In this document: positions 1 to 11,524 of the stretch, piece after piece
Layout of the letters: the number at the start of each line of letters is the position of its first letter
Position numbering within the stretch: position 1 is the first letter of the stretch
Notes under the pieces: generated by a model
The model's database searches: none
The model's input: only the letters and a program-made list of their open reading frames with translations
What the model was told of the DNA's origin: nothing
Translations under genes and position numbers: made by a program
Assembly (NCBI GenBank): GCA_944472155.2
Contig: OX235277.1
Coordinates: 24,934,804 to 24,998,803 of the forward strand
Source of the DNA: Trichobilharzia szidati
Lineage: Eukaryota > Platyhelminthes > Trematoda > Strigeidida > Schistosomatidae
Direction of reading: 5' to 3'
DNA length: 64,000 nucleotides

Positions 1-306
1 TCCGGTCACCCAGAGGACAATCACGAGCACACCGAGGGAGTAGCCATCATGATATCACCAACAGCAGCCAAAGCTCTTATACAGTGGGAACCAATCTCCC
101 CCAAGATGATGACATTCAGGTTCAACTCGAAAGGAAGGAAAGTTACAGTCATTCAATGCTATACGCCTACAAACGTCTCAGAACAAGAGAAGAAGGAGGC
201 CTTCTACAGACAACTACAAGCAGTAATGGACAATGTCCCAAATGGCGATATCAAAATCCTGATGGGTGATATGAATGCGAAGCTGCGAAGAGACAATACA
301 GGAAGA
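1..306 (+). mobile_element. RTE-type LINE, endonuclease fragment
   Basis: An open frame from base 1 encodes the middle of an APE-type (exonuclease-endonuclease-phosphatase) domain. The stretch VTVIQCYTPTN is followed by KILMGDMNAK at about residues 88-97, which is the typical GD-x-N-A active-site block of LINE endonucleases. Similarity ends at DNTGRF (about base 306), after which the frame runs into unrelated sequence, so the copy is truncated here; its 5' part is off the left edge. The same domain recurs on the - strand at 21190-21730. RTE is my reading from the domain style and the shared 3' part of other copies. Confidence 0.8.
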
Positions 307-524
307 TTTTTAGAATGCACTACAATAATCAAATTTGGTTTGCATCATTCAAAGCTTTATAAGTCTCACGTATTTGATTAGTAAACGTTCCTCATAGAAG
401 TTAGTGAATCATCTTCAATGTGTGAAGTGGTTGATAAATTCAACAGAGTGATACTCTGCGTGTTTGAAGGAAAAAGATCTTCGTCAGTTTTTTTCAGGGA
501 TTTGATTTGTTTTTCAAGTTCACT

Positions 525-895
525 CATGGGTCGATATCAGGTAGAGAACCATCGAAAACCTGCAAGGTGTAATGTATTATTGTTTTGCCTTAGTTTGGGA
601 TTCATCGGAAGTACGCACCCACTGGCTTTCCGATCCAGGAACTTACGGTTACAATGAAAGTGCGTATAACAAAGTAATCAAATTCCTACAAAAATAACGA
701 TTGAAAATTAATGTGATACTCGATTATGTTTGGCTTCAGGATGGAGTAGCGTGGAGTTGTACTGAAAAGTCGTGACCAATAGGATCCACAAGGTCATGTT
801 TGAGGACATATGCTCTACAGCAATAAAGTTTGCTGCTGTCAGTTGCTCTAAACTCATGGATTGGTAGGAGTTGGAATTCATGGGCCAGCGATTAA
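525..895. repeat. SINE-A remnants, inverted pair
   Basis: Bases 525-660 match the - strand of the SINE-A 3' half (the complement of the region from the tRNA-like B box to the element end). Bases 730-895 match the + strand 5' half, ending in the common string GGAATTCATGGGCCAGC. Both are degenerate. Confidence 0.6.
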
Positions 896-1006
896 GTTGA
901 CTCTCTGAAATATATATGAAACATTATTTATTTAAGACAAAATATCCTGAATGCAGTGCTGCAGTACAAGTGAGTACTAGATACAACTACTTTCCCTCAG
1001 TACCTT

Positions 1007-1314
1007 TGTAACAACAGAAGACAAGGGTCAGGCAACAGATCGTTTATTAAGGAAAATCAACACATATTTATAGATTTTAATGTACATTATTGTAGATTAT
1101 TGTTAGTGGAAAATTCAGTCTTTTGATTGGTTGTTTCTCACAGAAAGTTAACCTTGTATCTCTTTGTGACTGTGTCAGATCATCCATATGCTGCTAACTG
1201 TATCCGTCTACGCAAAGCCTTTGTTCTCATTTTCTCACCACAAATATTGGGGACAAAAACTTTGATGTCAATTATTGTCTACCAACTTCGGCTAGCAGCC
1301 AGCTCTCACCAAAC
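1007..1314 (+). repeat. solo LTR-like repeat, copy 1
   Basis: The repeat begins TGTAACAACAGAAGACAAGG and ends with CAGCTCTCACC. Four more copies occur in the window (16491-16716, 37357-37708, 53823-54174 on -, 57410-57746). The cleanest copy starts TG, ends CA and has 4-bp flanking repeats, as expected of a Ty3/gypsy-type LTR. No internal gag-pol sequence is attached. Confidence 0.6.
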
Positions 1315-1329
1315 CTTCTGTTTCAAAAG

Positions 1330-1700
1330 GCCACAAAAATATTTACAGCCAAGGACTGGTCTGATACTGGAAGGACGACTTTAGTAATCCCAAAATATCA
1401 TACGTATGTATACATGTATGTATGATGGACACTTGATTAAATGCATCTGTGTATTGGTGTGTCGGTAAGCAGAGGCCATCCCGTAATAATTAATGAACCA
1501 TGTTCATACAAGACTTTCAAGTTGAACGAAATAAGTCCCTATGCGACATGCATAATTATTCTTCTGGATTCCAAATGTAACGTATTGCTTCAACAGAGCA
1601 TCTCCATTTCACTTTGTTCTTTGCAATCCTTTTAAGCTAACCCCACTGCTACTCATAAGCTCTTACAAACTACTCACATAATCTTCTCAGTGCCATCCTC
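1330..1700. other. no recognised feature
   Basis: Single-copy-looking AT-rich sequence with a short CATACGTATGTATACATGTA-type stretch near 1400. I see no exon, repeat or element in it. Confidence 0.4.
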
Positions 1701-1709
1701 AGACCCACG

Positions 1710-2120
1710 GCTAAATCGTCGTTGCTCATTCGGATTCCACTCAAACGATGGGCTGAAACTTGATGTCAACCAAAAGTCTCATCAGCGTGTGTCCAGTCTA
1801 TCTCCATTTACTGCGGAATGTTTGATATTCGAGTAATAGGTTGGTGGTTGGTTCTCTTTCAAAGTTTGTTACTGCTTATTCTTTCTGGTATACCAGCCAT
1901 CTGATCTTCAGTATGGACAACAGCAAAGACAGTTGTTGATAAAATTGTGCAGTAGCCTTTTCGAAAAGCTTTAGGTGAAGCGCTGGCCAAGTTTCAAACC
2001 CATATGGAAGAAATGAATAACTTCATCCTTGATGGGTGTAGCAGATTTCCATATTGCCTTCAAAGTGATGAATGTTTGTTTTTCTTGTCTCTCCACTTCT
2101 GGCTGCTTTTGACATTCTCA
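1710..2120 (-). mobile_element. RTE LINE, C-terminal fragment (degenerate)
   Basis: On the - strand this stretch aligns by eye with the C-terminal part of the RTE open frame better preserved at 15360-16085: the region from the LYGSETW-type block down to the RRWIGH and GDIARQA blocks. Many frameshifts and stops are present. Confidence 0.65.
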
Positions 2121-2539
2121 TCCGTGGATCCCGCTTAAGCTCATCCAGTTTACTATCCAGCAGTAAGCCCGTAAAATAGAGAATATTGTACGTGAGGACA
2201 GCCATTCCACCTTATAAAATATTACCCCACCACTTGAATATTCTGGCTTTATTTTCAACTCGGAACTGGAAGGCATGTAGGCAGTGACATCACGCACTAA
2301 AAAGATACTATTCACGTCTTAAATTATAATACACAGGATTAGAAAACAGTTCTTAAGTAGGTCTGTTAAGGAGACCGTTCCTGCGGGAACAATAGTTGTG
2401 TAAAGGAAAATTTATTTTTAAAATCCCTCCAGAGAACGATCTCGTTTGAATATTTTAAATAACTTTGTAACTGTCATCCCTTTTCCTACTGCACTCTATA
2501 TCATTATTCTGAGATTGCGAAAAACACTATATTGGCTAA

Positions 2540-2970
2540 AGTGAACGTCATCTTCGTCTTCATATCCATGAACATAAACTAGGAGCCAAAAGACATAACA
2601 TCCACTCCTTCATATAGCTGCATAGAGACAACCATGGACATCATTTCTAATTGAACACCGTTCAAATATTAGGCAAAGGAAACACAAATAATACCAAAGA
2701 ATATTTAGAAGCCTGGGATCCTAGTGAGTCGTGAATTAATAGACGCAAAAATTTACCAATTGATAAGAAGGAAGGGTAAAATTTGAGGTTAAAAAAACAA
2801 TCAATACCATTTCAAGCAGCTTAGAAAACAACTAACAACGTTCAGTGTCATCAGGAGAGATGACTAATAAACTCATGGAGTTATCTAAAGGCGCTAAATA
2901 TGTTGCCTAGTAGGACAATGAGAGCTCCACAAATAGACCGTACAGCACAGAGAACATAACTATGTCAAAA
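2540..2970 (+). mobile_element. Penelope-like element P1, endonuclease 3' fragment
   Basis: Degenerate + strand copy of the P1 GIY-YIG endonuclease C-terminal part and 3' tail. It follows the copies at 25218-25740 and 58865-59300 in the same order: an AAAAGACATAACATCC block, a CAAATATTAGGCAAAGGAAAC block, then the tail with GTTGCCTAGTAGGACAATG. No intact frame. Confidence 0.65.
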
Positions 2971-2999
2971 TCTATTCTGCGCCTTATCAGTTTAGCTGG

Positions 3000-3660
3000 C
3001 TAACTACGCTGTTAAGGTACTTTTGCCTTTCTGATGTTATTGCTGTTGAATAGAACCATATACCTCACGGCTGGTGACCGTCGTTTTGCTGTCTTTGGAG
3101 CATTTCGTGACTGTGTATGTGTGTATGTCTCAAGGAGGTTTCTGTCAGCCCAACAGCAGTGCTCAGAGATCAGTTTCCCCCTGCGTTCAGACCACGACGA
3201 ATCGGTTTTAGTCGTAACAAAGACCGATTTTCCGTAACCGCCCGATGCCTCTAAGGAATGTGAAGGACAAACTCCCTCATATGACCATTCCAATGTGCAG
3301 ATATCAACTGACCTAGGTATGCAGGTCGTTCTATGCGCCCACTTTCATAACATGTTAGAGGACATTACCCAGTATAGCTGCAAATAGGAGGCACTGATTC
3401 AATCAGAAACATAATAATTGAATTCCTCATCAACACCAGCGACAGTATGTCGATGGACTGATCATTCAGACTTATTCATAAAGTAAACAAAGAAAATCCA
3501 CCGAAGGCAGTGTGTTTCTGACTTCTTTGTACTAATGTAGAAGCCCTTGGCATATGCATGACGACGCTAGAGCTATGCATTTAAGGAGAAACTAACCCTA
3601 ACCTCTTCATTCAGTATGGATTCAGTTCCCTTTGACTCCTCAGTTTTTGGTGTTTCGCTT
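3000..3660. other. no recognised feature
   Basis: Two overlapping open frames of 67 and 93 codons lie on opposite strands at 3012-3293. Neither shows a known domain, splice-site context or repeat match, so I do not call a gene. Confidence 0.4.
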
Positions 3661-3675
3661 TCATCGTCAGCTATA

Positions 3676-3905
3676 TTTCAAGTATTGGTTTAGTTGGGAT
3701 TTTGTTTGATTGGTTGGAGGATTTCATCATGAGCTCACATCATTTAAAGAACAAATGGAAAAGCAGATGTTTCGTCCCAGTTTGGGACTCTTCAGTGGTA
3801 CGCACCAACTGAAGTTAGAACCCAGGGCCTTCTGTTTACTAGGCGAGATCGTGGACCATTAAGTTACTGGCACCCTATCCAACGGCCCATGAATTCCATG
3901 CTCAC
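3676..3905 (-). repeat. SINE-A copy (3' half)
   Basis: Starts with the element's 3' terminus (complement of ...CCAATACTTG), then the complement of the hammerhead-like core (TTCGTCCCAGTTTGGGACTC) and of the tRNA-like A and B boxes, ending in GGCCCATGAATTCC. Confidence 0.75.
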
Positions 3906-4139
3906 ATCTTATTGTACTGCTACACTTACACTTGACATGTAAATTTAAAAAAAATAATGAATATGTACTAATAAATTTTAAAATTTTCTATGGAATTTCA
4001 TTTCGATGATAATGAATCATAAAATATATTGATTTTGGCTCAATGTATTTTTAGTATAAATAAAGAATGATTCATGAAGTATACTCTATGATGTGTTAAA
4101 ATCAAACGCTTAGATTTTTATGTCTGTCTGTGCGTCTAT

Positions 4140-4185
4140 CTAATGCGTCACACACGCATACACACACGCACGCAGACGCAGACGA
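4140..4185. repeat. CA/CG-rich microsatellite
   Basis: Imperfect run of CACACACGCA and CGCAGACGCA units. Confidence 0.8.
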
Positions 4186-4284
4186 ACAAAACATTTTCAT
4201 GAAAAATGTGGTATAACATTCAGTTCTAAAGTCAACTGATCAGAATAGCGGTGTTATTTTTTCTCTTGTTACTGCCTAGCAAGC

Positions 4285-4425
4285 AGTGAATTCTAGTGAC
4301 TTAGTGGATAGTAAATATTTCGACGTTCGAATCGACGGGCTCTTGGTTAGAGTCTCAGTAGAAGCATCATCAATCACTTGGGAATGCAGGGACATCCAGG
4401 TGATGAGACGGAATTGGAAGGCAGT
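4285..4425 (+). repeat. S-alpha (Sm-alpha-like) fragment
   Basis: Contains a tRNA-like promoter stretch (GACGTTCGAATCG, GGTTAGAGTCTCAGT) followed by GCATCATCAATCACTTGGGA and ACATCCAGGTGATGAGACGG. The last string is the degenerate equivalent of the hammerhead region at 49701-49746; stem II is no longer complementary here. Confidence 0.55.
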
Positions 4426-4529
4426 GATGGTGTGATGATAAAAATGGCTTTATTTTAAACAAAACTTAAGATATAGTGTGGAATTCTCTCGTGTGTATGT
4501 CCTGGATTCTTTCGCTAACCTCATCAACT

Positions 4530-4645
4530 ATCCACAGTGTTGAAGGAATTTATGTCCCTCCTGAGATTAAAATCTATCCAGGTCACCCAGTGTTGCAGTC
4601 AGAGATTTTACCATTGAGCTATTCAGGCTTGTGAATGACTTAATG
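4530..4645 (-). repeat. SINE-C fragment (tRNA-like)
   Basis: On the - strand this reads as a tRNA-like unit with an A box resembling AGCTCAATGG and a following CTGACTGCAACACTGGGTGA block, as in the better copies at 19910-20130 and 20195-20395. Confidence 0.6.
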
Positions 4646-4669
4646 TAAGACTGTACCACGTAAATCCAT

Positions 4670-5425
4670 TATGGATAAGATTTTATTTTGATGAAATCAC
4701 ACAATGCTATACAGGAATATTTACTGATGACCAACCACGTTTCGAGCAAAAGTTATTGCCGCTCATAATCATATCAAGTCACTCACATAACTTCCTTCCT
4801 TCATTTATATATATTAGTAACAATCGATGATTAGACATTTAAATAAAAATCAATATGTGATAATGTACATTGAGAAATAATATTAGTGTTATCAATCGCA
4901 TAAAATGAGATGGGAAATAAGACGAGTGTTTTTATAGTCATAATAATAACTTGTTAGAATTTTGCGATGTACTTGAAAATGAAATAGAATTTTGAGATTA
5001 TTTATTATCCTCTTCTGATTTGACTGAGTGGCGGTAATAATATCTTCCATACATATCACTGGTATTGGCATTGAGTCATTTCTGTTGCATGTGTTGGCTG
5101 TAGACTCAATGAACCAGCATTCAGTAATCAATCTCTCTCTAAACCTACTTATATTGCCTCTTTGAATTTTAACCTCCTCCCACTCTATTGTGTGGTTGTG
5201 TGTTAATGCATGCAGTGCAACTGCTGAGTTCCTTTTTCTGAATTACTCATCTTCTCGGGGTCAACGATTCTTACCTTAGCTAAATTCTTATGTTCTGACA
5301 ATCTGATTACCTCCAATATAATAGTTTGACTTATATAGTTGACCTCACAGTCATTGCAAGGTATTTTGTGAATTATATGATTTTGTCCAATTAGGTGAAC
5401 CTACAGGGTCCTTCGACCTACAGAG
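4670..5425 (-). mobile_element. Penelope-like element P2, 3' part with terminal repeat
   Basis: Read on the - strand, the GIY-YIG linker (5150-5425) is followed by the endonuclease C-terminus (encoding a WFIESTANTCNRND block near 5060-5130) and then a terminal repeat (4670-4810). The latter contains GAGC...GCTC, GAAAC and GGTC in hammerhead order. Frames are broken, so the copy is dead. The same family recurs at 8497-9480, 32223-33665 and 37200-38270. Confidence 0.75.
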
Positions 5426-5499
5426 CTTGTCTCTGAGTGAGTTTGTAGGTTTGAATGCCAGCCTAAATAGGTAGGATCTCAGATGTATCCTTATATGGT

Positions 5500-5715
5500 A
5501 TCAGTCTGTTGAATGGAAACCCTAATGAGAAATTACAGGTTTGGTATCAGAGGTTGACATGGAGCAGATCATGTGAGGAGGAATTGCGTACGTACTTATG
5601 GGCAATTATGGAGTCAGCCTAGAAAGCCTGCAGTGAACAGGATGCAATGGAGATGTGTTACTGATGCTGTATTTTCCACTTGGAACCTGAAAGAATAACT
5701 AAATAATATAACTCT
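5500..5715 (+). mobile_element. RTE LINE, 3' terminal fragment
   Basis: Encodes the end of the RTE open frame (a degenerate WRRSCEEEL block at about 5565-5590) and ends with the element's A/T-rich 3' tail (AATAACTAAATAATATAAC). Confidence 0.65.
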
Positions 5716-5739
5716 TTGATTGTCGATTTAGATTACATC

Positions 5740-6800
5740 ACTCCCACTGGTATGATCTGAAAACTTATTTTCAGTATTCCTGATTATTTCGTTGTTGAAA
5801 CTAAAGTATACGTTGAAGGTGCATCGTAGCAACAGTTCCCTTAGTTAATGGATCAGTACACCGACATCGATGCTAATGGATTGAATGTAGTCACAAAGGA
5901 CACATACGGTTTCTGTCGATGGGACGTTGGTGAAGAGAGAGATGATATCCAAGGAGATCATTTTCTTGTCTGCCACGTTGACATTCCTAATTGAATCAAC
6001 AAAGTCGAATGAGTCAAGAAGGTTGTGTCTTTACAGCTATTCTTTCACCGGCCTGAGAATCTCCACCAGCCATTTCGCGATTGAGTGGTACGAGAAATCT
6101 ATCATATCTAGTATTAGGTGGCGTTGTAGAACCAGATGGACGCAGTTGTTCTTATATTCTTGATCTGATGATGGATTCATCTTTCATTTCCTTCAATATC
6201 TTTGTCAGCTAGAGCTCCGTCTGTGCCGGTGGGATCTTTCTGTAGAGACTGTTTTTTTGAAACTTTTTATCATCAGATAGTATCACCAAGAATTTGCTTA
6301 GGTAGTCTGATTTTTTTTCACCAAGACGATCAAGTTTCCATTATCCTTCAACTTTTTTCATCTGCCGTCGTTGTTTTTGGAAAGTAAGTTGCAAAAGCTG
6401 GGTTTTTTGTTGATGTAATCGAGACAGCAACTTAAAATGGTTGATTTGAAAAAGTCTGCATTGTCATTTCAAGCTGAGACCAGATCTTTCGTCTGGTCCT
6501 TTAAACCCTCGATTTGGACTATCGTGTTCAGTTCATTTACTTTTGACGTTGCATCACAAAATTTATGTCGAAGTGCTAAGATTTGCATTTAAACTGGAGA
6601 TAGTGGAACATCAGAATAATTGAACAAGTATTTTTCTGGACAAGTACGGAAAACGGTTTCTTTGGTAACGGACTTTAGGCTTTGGTTTAGTTTTATCATG
6701 ACATCATCTGTCATATGAAGATAGGCCAGAAGTAGCACAGTACGGGAAGCCTGTGCACATGATTCATTGAAGATAAGGTGTACATTATTTGGCTAAATGA
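5740..6800 (-). mobile_element. Penelope-like reverse transcriptase fragment
   Basis: The - strand encodes KKMISLDIISLFTNVPSTET at about 5905-5970. This is the motif A region of a Penelope-type reverse transcriptase, with the D of SLDIISLFT as a catalytic aspartate. Flanking sequence upstream on - (6000-6700) gives further degraded N-terminal RT sequence. Stops interrupt all frames. Confidence 0.65.
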
Positions 6801-6849
6801 AGAGATAATAAGTCTTTACAATTTGGTGGTATTAAACAAATCAAGGAAA

Positions 6850-7150
6850 ATTCTCATTGTAACATATAGGAAATGAAAACAAGTGGTGATTCAGCGAATA
6901 GACTCTTTTCAACGAGTTTATCATCAAGCCGTACAATCGTATATAAACATGGTTTTTAAGAAGTTATATCCAGTGTGGGAAGTGAATCAAAGGTGTGAAT
7001 GCATAAAATAATAATAATAGTAATGTGAAATGCAATTAAAACTAAAGTGTTTGTGATTATAATCGTAGTTAAATGTCAAAAGGTAAAGAAAATTAATGTC
7101 ATACATAGAATAATTCATAGGATGAATAGAACTTGAAAAGGGTGTGTAAT
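6850..7150 (-). repeat. P3 Penelope terminal repeat, left inverted arm
   Basis: This block is a near-exact inverted match of 9595-9895. Shared landmarks are ATAGGATGAATAGAACTTG, TGATTATAATCGTAGTTAAA and GTACAATCGTATATA. It is the 3' end of the element whose endonuclease is at 7426-8176. Confidence 0.75.
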
Positions 7151-7425
7151 TATAGGATTAGTAGGCAAATCGAATAAAATAAAAACGTTACGCGATATTG
7201 TGTGAAATTTAATAACAAAGAATTTAATGTTGTAAAAAGGAATTGACTTGAAATGACAAGTGGAACAAGTGAAATAATACCGGGGACAGTTAAAAGTGAG
7301 AGTAGTAATAGTAACAATTGACTTAATAAGGAAGAGTATACAAATTGAATAGACAAAAATGAAAAAATGAAAAATTGGTAGAGCCAAAATATGATTGGGG
7401 ATTACAATACTTTAGCATAGAGGGA

Positions 7426-8470
7426 TTAAGACCATGAAAGTTGGAGGGGTTGAATGAACTTTTTCTGGACACACAGATCTGGCTTTTCTGTTTCGATAGC
7501 CAAAGCTTCAGCAATACAGATGAGTCGGGTATGTAGGGATTTGGGTAAGTTACTCTTTGCCTTGTAGATGACTTTGAAGGCCGAGGCTATAGAGATAGGG
7601 TGATCATTGTCGACCAGATGTTCAATGATCGCGTTTCTTATTGCTCCACTTCCACCTTTTCGTAACCATGCAGGATGGTGTTCTTGCACCCTCTTGGACA
7701 AAACTCGTGTCGAACGACCGATATACCTATCTCCACATGAGCAGGTGAATGGATAAACACACATAGAGTTGGTCAACAGCAGGATCTTGTCCTTCAGGTT
7801 ATTGAACAATAATGGTCGACTAGTAAAGGCTATTCTCAGAAATGAAGCAGGGAATGTTCTTTTCAGGGACTGTGATATCCTTCGTTTCATGATATCGGAA
7901 GCTAAGTCCCCTTTGAATTCCAAGCTCATGTAAAGTATTTTCGTGGGTACGGTTGATAAGTCGCGTTTTTTAGGATTTGAATGTATATTCTTATCTATAA
8001 AACGTGGTGGAAATCCATTTTCTATTAGGATTTTCCTCAAGATATATAAGTCATCTTCCACAGTATCAGTGCTACATATGCACGGAATACGAGTGGCAAG
8101 CGACCGGACCAGGTTTCGTTTTCGACCAATGGGTACCCAGCTGTAGAAATTGGTCAGCTGTCCATTCCATGACAGCTAACGATAAATCGGTCTCTTCAGA
8201 GTTCCATCGGTCTTCCTTGATAAGTTCTCATCAAGGAAATGAATGCTAGACTCGTTCTCCGTTTCGAGTGTGAATTTTATTGCCGGATGGCAACCATTAA
8301 ATACATTTGATATATTATTCAAGTTAAAATCACTATTATAAATAATAAAGGTGTCATCTACATACCTTTTATACATTTGAAAGCTTTGGATTATAGGCTT
8401 CAGCTGTCCATTTTCTAGACTGGACATAAAACAGTCTGCAAGGAGAGGACTCAAGGAAGAACCCATTGCA
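7426..8470 (-). mobile_element. Penelope-like element P3: reverse transcriptase C-part plus GIY-YIG endonuclease
   Basis: Best-preserved Penelope-like coding region of the window. On -, 8466-8178 encodes RT block MGSSLSPLLAD and, about 25 residues on, the catalytic YVDDTFI box, then IHFLDE. After one frameshift near 8176, a single frame continues through WNGQLTNFYSW and EDDLYILRKIL to the endonuclease: YPFTCSCGDRYIGRSTRVL (GIY-YIG motif with the expected Arg in YIGRS), then EHHPAWLRKG and a conserved Glu in ICIAEALAIE, stopping at 7426. Known Penelope-like elements have this RT then GIY-YIG order and insert by target-primed reverse transcription. The 5' part of the RT is missing: the copy ends at 8470-8495 against another Penelope terminal repeat. 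Confidence 0.85.
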
Positions 8471-8496
8471 ATACCATCTTTCTGTCTGTAGATTGT

Positions 8497-9480
8497 TTCA
8501 TTATGGATAAGATTTTATTTTGATAAATCACACAGTGTTACACAGTAATATTAATTGATGACGTTTCGAGCACAAATTATTGCTCATAATCATATCAAGT
8601 TACTCACACAACTTTCACGCTTCATTTATATATATGCGTGGAATTGACTAGATGATGGGATAAAAGTCAATATGAGATAATGTATATTCAGAAATAATAA
8701 TATGAGTGTTACTGATCAAATACAATCAGATGGGAAATAAGACGAGTGTTTTTATAGTCAAAATAAGTAACTTGTTAGAATGTTGTGATGTGCTTGAATT
8801 GTAAACGAATTTTGAGATTATTTATTATCCTCCTCTGATTTGACTGGCGGTAATAATATCTCCCAAACATATTTCTGCTATTTGCATTAAGTCATTTCTG
8901 TTGCATGTGTTGGGTGTGTAGACTCAATGAACCAGGATTCAGTAATCAATCTCTCTCTCCACCTACATAGATTACTTCTTAGAATCTTAAACCTCTCTTA
9001 CCCTATTGTGTGACTGTGTGTTAACACATGCAGTGCGATTGCTGAGCTTTTTTCTAAATTACTCATCTTCTCTGGGTAAAACATTCTTTTTTTCCTTGAC
9101 GTTCCCCAGTGGAACATAGGGCTTCAAGCTAGTAGCTTGAAGTTTCTGTAGCAGTGTTTATTTCACAGGATGGGATTGCTAGCCTCATGCCCAACCTTTC
9201 CTCTTCACTAGCATTATTTCTGGTTTAGCGAGGTAAAGGGTGCTTTGGCCGGGGACCGAACCCTGGACCATGTGCATGGTCGGCGAGCGTCCTAATCGCT
9301 GTGCCAGTGACGCACAGCATTCTTACCTTAGCTAAATTCTTATGTTCCGACAATCTGACAACCTCCGATCTACTAGTTTGACCTATATAGTTGACCTCAC
9401 AGTCATTGCAGGGTATTTTGTAAATTATATTATTTTGTTTAATTGGGTCCACCGGGTCTTTTAGCCTACAGAACTTGTGA
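8497..9480 (-). mobile_element. Penelope-like element P2, endonuclease and terminal repeat, split by SINE-B
   Basis: On -, 9480-9325 encodes the GIY-YIG start (IPCNDCEVNYIGQTSRSEVV, with RLSEHKNLAK after it). The frame is interrupted by SINE-B (9089-9317) and the endonuclease C-terminus resumes at 9080-8860. The terminal repeat with the hammerhead-like block is at 8497-8640. The uninterrupted family sequence at about 5245-5290 shows the pre-insertion state. Confidence 0.8.
9089..9317 (-). repeat. SINE-B, complete copy with target-site duplication
   Basis: Inserted in P2 DNA and flanked by CATTCTT at 9082-9088 and 9318-9324, which sets the borders (229 nt). Read on -, it opens GTGCGTCACTGGCACAGCGA with a tRNA-type A box, then a B box GGTTCGGTCCCC, a body, and a 3' end with GAAGCCCTATGTTCCACTGG. 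That tail matches the 3' end of the RTE LINE (for example 49832-49855), the usual sign that a SINE borrows a LINE's machinery. Confidence 0.8.
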
Positions 9481-9900
9481 TTTATCAAAATAAAATCTTA
9501 TCCATAATGGAGTTACACTCTACCACAGTGCCCAAGTTTTATACTTATGTAGATTGTTTCATTGAAAGTAAACAGTACACTAATCTTATAATTGCACACC
9601 CTTTTTCAAGTTCTATCCATCCTATGAATTATTCTATATTTGACATTTATTTGCTTTGCCACTTGACATTTAACTACGATTATAATCGCAAACATTTTAG
9701 TTTTAATTGCATTTCATATTATTATTATTATTTTATGCATTCACACCTATGTTTCAATTCCCTCACAGGATATAACTTCTTAAAAGCCATATATATACAC
9801 GATTGTACAGCTTGATGATAAATTCGTTGAAAAGAGTCTCTTCGCTGAATCATTTGTTTTGATTTTCTATATGTTACAATGGGAATTTTCCATACTTTAA
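9478..9900 (+). repeat. Penelope terminal repeats, right inverted arm of P3
   Basis: Bases 9478-9530 are the + strand version of the P2 end (ATAAAATCTTATCCATAATG; compare the - copy at 8497-8525). Bases 9595-9895 are the inverted partner of 6850-7150 and include the poly-(ATT) stretch at 9717-9735. Confidence 0.7.
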
Positions 9901-9924
9901 ATCAGTTCATTCCATACCAAAACA

Positions 9925-10015
9925 TATGTCGAAGATGTTGTCTATTAGGACGACGACAGCTACGCAATTAAATCAACCAGCTCCTCAGAGAATACAACTA
10001 AATCAAGAACGATTA
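9925..10015 (+). repeat. P1 Penelope 3' tail fragment
   Basis: GAAGATGTTGTCTATTAGGA followed by CAATTAAATCAACCAGCTCC matches the 3' tail of the P1 copy at 59225-59295. Confidence 0.6.
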
Positions 10016-10019
10016 ACAG

Positions 10020-10540
10020 TTAAATAATCTTAGGTAATACCTAAACTGTGTGCCACGTAGTTATTTCCAACAGACACTATATTCACTTACTGATTAGTGC
10101 TGAAATTTATCAAACATTTGAAACAAAGAATGAAAATATAAAATCATTACGAAAAATAAAGGTGAATGTGCATTGCTTTTGAGAGCATATTCCATAGTCA
10201 CTATACCGCTTGATTCAAGTTATTGAATATGCGCAATCAAACATCAACTATTTCCGAATTCGTGTATTTCATGATAACCTTTCACTACCTGGTAAACTGT
10301 ATAAACGTTAACCCAATATAGTAAATCCCATTTAATTATGAAAAACATTTAAAAAAAGAACTCGAACAATTCCATCCTCAGTATATTATGAGTGTGAATT
10401 TGGGAGACTAGATAAGTCAAAAGGCGGCGTCACAGAAATACAATAATTTAAACGGCTAGGTTGAAAATAATAATAATAATAGGATCCTTATCGTGATAAC
10501 AGAAATGGAACTTTTTGGATCTTCTTTTGTTTGCACAGCG
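10020..10540. other. no recognised feature
   Basis: AT-rich DNA; (AAT)n stretch at about 10467-10482. No coding or repeat match seen. Confidence 0.4.
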
Positions 10541-11400
10541 TCAGTTTCTCCATATGGATAGATAGAGCTTCAATAGTTTATAAAGAAGGTAGGAGCAGGT
10601 CGCCTTAAAAAGGTTACATTTCAATGTGTAGATCACCTTGAAGGAGGAGATTGTTGTGAGAGAGAGTGACTAGTGTGTACAAGGAGTTTAATTATAGTGC
10701 CGCTCATAGATCCACTGCTACCTTTCTGCGACCACACTGGACAGTCTTCTTGATCTGAGTCGGACGATCAATATATATGACTCAAAGAGAACAGGCAAAC
10801 TGATGATGAGGTTCTTCTCTTAGGGACACTTCAAGTTAGATCTCCTTTGAAATCCAGGTTCATGTGAAGTTTCTTCTTTTGGAATAATTACTATTCAACC
10901 AATTCTACTATCATGGTAACATTTTTTATATTCAAGAACTCAAGTCTTCAAGCAAATAAAATACAAATTCAGCGAAGAGAATTTTATTTATCGACGAAAT
11001 CACCTTCACAGGCTGTACTATACAGTCGTAATTATATTCACCAGAAATGTAAAGTAGTCTATTGTTGAGCAGTAGTTGGAGTAGGGTAACATAATTGATA
11101 AATTACTCAGAAGTGACTTTAGAAGTAAAACATGAAAGTTGCAAATTACGTGGTAGTCAATGGCATAAAGGAAGAAATTTGATAAAGTTAAAAATGCTAT
11201 TGAGTGAGAATCAAGGTAGTTGAGTGTCAATTTAACAAGTGCGAAATGGGTGTGAAAATGTCTAGAGGCAACATATGAGTGATAATAGTGAAAGCAAACT
11301 AAAAGTGGAACTGAAAATTAAAAAGATTAACATTTTTATAGTGAACGACTAGTGAAGAGGTTATATATATATATATATACGATTGTACACCTTGAGAATA
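10540..11400 (-). mobile_element. Penelope-like element P3, degenerate endonuclease and terminal repeat
   Basis: On -, 10960-10560 is a heavily decayed relative of the 7426-8176 endonuclease, and 10975-11400 corresponds to the P3 terminal repeat (CAGCGAAGAGAATTTTATTT, TACAGTCGTAATTATATTC). A short (TA)n run lies at 11363-11380. Confidence 0.55.
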
Positions 11401-11524
11401 AAACAAATCCCTACAAAATAACAATTGAGAAATAAAATTAGCTGATTCATTATTTCAATTATTAGTAAATTAGAAAATAATGCGAATATTTTATATTTCT
11501 TTATATTTTTCTTACAATTTAAAG

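Noticed and set aside
1441..1635. 64-codon open frame
   Set aside because: No domain, no splice context and typical length for chance in AT-rich DNA.
7115..7387. Hydrophobic 90-codon - strand frame as a membrane protein
   Set aside because: It lies in the AT-rich 3' region of a Penelope element and its inverted copy at 9595 does not keep the frame.
11480..11524. Start codon at 11480 as the beginning of exon 1
   Set aside because: The stretch is a T-rich acceptor tract leading to AAAG at 11524; the coding character starts only at 11525.
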